Source of the DNA: JBGPJO01 sp964348535
GTDB lineage: Bacteria; Patescibacteriota; Minisyncoccia; Phycocordibacterales; JAKFXT01
Length of the DNA: 5,846 nt
NCBI GenBank assembly: GCA_964348535.1
Contig: CAYGDB010000040.1
Location: 1 to 5,846, forward strand
Direction: 5' to 3'
Shown here: positions 5,041 to 5,846 of the stretch, piece after piece
Position numbering within the stretch: position 1 is the first letter of the stretch
How the letters are laid out: the number at the start of each line of letters is the position of its first letter
The notes under the pieces: model-generated
Databases searched by the model: none
What the model was told of the DNA's origin: nothing
The model's input: the letters and a program-made list of their open reading frames with translations, nothing else
Position numbers and translations under genes: made by a program

Positions 5041-5577
5041 TCACTCTAGAAATTCTTTTAGTTCGGCAACCGGCCTAAAAAGCAAAGATGTCTTTTTATA
5101 TTCTTCCTCGCTAAGTTCCCCTCTGGTGACAGAATATCCTTCCGCTATAAATATTTTGTCCCATGCCCAGCCATTTTCACCAGCCGGAATTTTTGCTATC
5201 TCTCCATCAAGTTTTCCTTCAAAAAACTTCATCTCTTTTCCATCAAAGTAAGCAAAGGTACTCTTTGCAACCGCTTTTCTTACCTTTCCATCTAAAAGCG
5301 AACACATTGTTTCAAGTGACATCTCATCAACAAAGAAACGAATGAAAGGTCCCGGAAGTCCCCCTAAAGCGGTAAACTCCAGAGAAGCATCCTCCACTAA
5401 AACAGGGAGTTGAATTTCCTAATAAGCTTGCCGAGCTTTATGTTCTGCCACTTTTCTCAAATCTAGTGACTGAATCTCGTCCAAATCAATTTTTATGTGT
5501 TTTATAGGCGCTCCAAAATACTTGGATAAATAATCCACCTTATTTTGGTTTCCAGTTACAAATGTAAAGTCTTTCAT
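5041..5577 (-). pseudogene. rdgB: RdgB/HAM1-family non-canonical purine NTP pyrophosphatase, interrupted by in-frame TAG
   Basis: Members of this family hydrolyse (d)ITP and XTP to monophosphates, keeping deaminated purines out of nucleic acids. One continuous frame of 178 sense positions plus TGA runs from ATG 5577 to 5041. It carries the substrate loop VTGNQNK (7-13), EIQSLDL (34-40), VEDASLEF (61-68) with the presumed catalytic acid pair, GGLPGPFIRFF (72-82), STFAYFDG (106-113) and the WAWDKIF segment (137-143). Codon 53 is TAG (5421-5419), inside a helix that reads KARQAY-stop-EIQLPVLVED, so homology runs straight through the stop with no frameshift. The usual late SHR motif is replaced by SLLFR, and the length is slightly short for the family. 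A downstream GTG (5397) could open a 118-residue product, but it would lack the TGN..K nucleotide-binding loop. Either a nonsense pseudogene, a base-call error or readthrough. A/T-rich TAAAAT and TATAAA boxes lie 7-19 bp upstream of the ATG. Confidence 0.85.
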
Positions 5578-5735
5578 GATTTATTTATATATTTTAGTAG
5601 ATGTGGAATGCTATCTCGCTTTCTCTACAATCTTCTGGCGGGCTAGGCCCGCGCGCCATCGCTAAAGCTATGGCGACGTGCGACCGAATCCAAGCTTCAG
5701 CGAGGCGAAGGCGGGCCCACGAGGAGTTTCTCGGC

Positions 5736-5846
5736 TTACAGCCGCAGTATACCTTTCCGTGCTCGCAATACTCCGCGCGACATGCTCAAGGTCTTCGAAT
5801 CCTCGTCAGGAAGCACACTCGTGCTTCCTTTGTGCCCGCCACAAAA
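5736..5846 (-). CDS. Possible C-terminal end of an ORF entering from the right edge
   Basis: Thirty-six sense codons run from the edge to a TAA at 5738-5736, ending in SMSRGVLRARKGILRL. The residues are rich in Ser, Arg and Leu with no domain I recognise. It lies wholly in the GC-rich hairpin segment and overlaps an equally open frame on the other strand, so it may be a chance frame in a structured repeat. Confidence 0.2.
   Translation of the reverse strand, partial: FCGGHKGSTSVLPDEDSKTLSMSRGVLRARKGILRL
5809..5828. repeat. Perfect 8-bp hairpin with 4-nt loop
   Basis: GGAAGCAC (5809-5816), loop ACTC and GTGCTTCC (5821-5828) form a strong stem-loop. It is followed on the plus strand by TTTG and on the minus strand by TGACG, so it lacks a proper U-tract on either strand. 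It belongs to the hairpin cluster of the GC-rich segment. Confidence 0.5.

Larger units (their letters stand above)
5637..5846. other. GC-rich, hairpin-rich segment running off the right edge
   Basis: Composition changes sharply at about 5637 from A/T-rich to clearly GC-rich. The segment is dense in short hairpins: GCGGGC-tag-GCCCGC (5638-5652), CGCCAT...ATGGCG with inner GCT/AGC (5654-5675), CGGCT-tac-AGCCG (5732-5744) and GGAAGCAC-actc-GTGCTTCC (5809-5828). GGCGGGC occurs at 5637 and 5710 and inverted at 5834. Two overlapping frames are open at the edge: minus strand 5846 to a TAA at 5738-5736, and plus strand from ATG 5782 onward. Neither can be judged as a gene. A dispersed repeat, a structured RNA or a transferred fragment are all possible. 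Confidence 0.45.

Noticed and set aside
5041..5397. A separate 118-residue gene starting at GTG 5397
   Set aside because: Conserved RdgB sequence continues in the same frame upstream of the TAG to ATG 5577. The short version lacks the TGN..K loop and has no start signal, so it is treated as the 3' part of one interrupted gene.
5794..5802. TTCGAATCC as the T-loop of a tRNA
   Set aside because: The bases around it do not form the T-stem (AGGTC against CCTCG), and no acceptor, D or anticodon arms can be placed.
1..5846. CRISPR array, rRNA or riboswitch
   Set aside because: No regularly spaced repeats, no rRNA-like sequence and no recognisable riboswitch core were seen.

Overview
The window looks like part of a low-GC, tightly packed bacterial genome. 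Genes are short, intergenic gaps are small and A/T-rich, stops are almost all TAA, and almost none of the starts has a recognisable Shine-Dalgarno sequence. Together with the gene repertoire, this suggests a Patescibacteria/CPR (Parcubacteria-like) genome. That is an inference from style; no marker gene is present.

Layout. (1) Positions 1-1687, minus strand: a compact four-gene unit read right to left. It has an ArsR-type winged-helix repressor, an NADPH-dependent FMN reductase, a four-helix membrane protein of the DUF6069 type, and a second small membrane protein cut by the left edge. Gaps are 15, 37 and 37 bp, and a dyad lies on the promoter next to the repressor start, so the unit is probably one self-regulated redox or stress operon. 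(2) Positions 1688-1998: a 311-bp divergent intergenic region. It holds the ArsR promoter/operator, a 137-bp element bounded by perfect 15-bp inverted repeats (MITE-like), and a good promoter for the next gene overlaid by three copies of TAATCTTA. (3) Positions 1999-4964, plus strand: a Fic-family AMPylase-type gene with its own inhibitory motif and a C-terminal winged helix. It is followed after 7 bp by a 57-codon remnant of the N-terminus of a TOTE-type primase, which overlaps the start of a RecQ-family helicase. The RecQ lacks the RQC winged-helix domain but has Zn-cluster, HRDC and C-terminal Myb/SANT-like HTH segments. (4) Positions 5041-5577, minus strand: a HAM1/RdgB-family nucleotide pyrophosphatase interrupted by a single in-frame TAG at codon 53. 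(5) Positions 5637-5846: an abruptly GC-rich, hairpin-rich segment running off the right edge, without a convincing gene but open in two overlapping frames.

How it fits together: the left operon looks like a small redox-responsive cassette. The right half has an accessory or conflict-island flavour (Fic, TOTE-primase debris, unusual RecQ), bordered by a repeat element and by a broken housekeeping gene. The most interesting points are the primase remnant joined out of frame to RecQ, the single-codon interruption of rdgB, the inverted-repeat element between the divergent promoters, and the triple TAATCTTA motif over the fic promoter.
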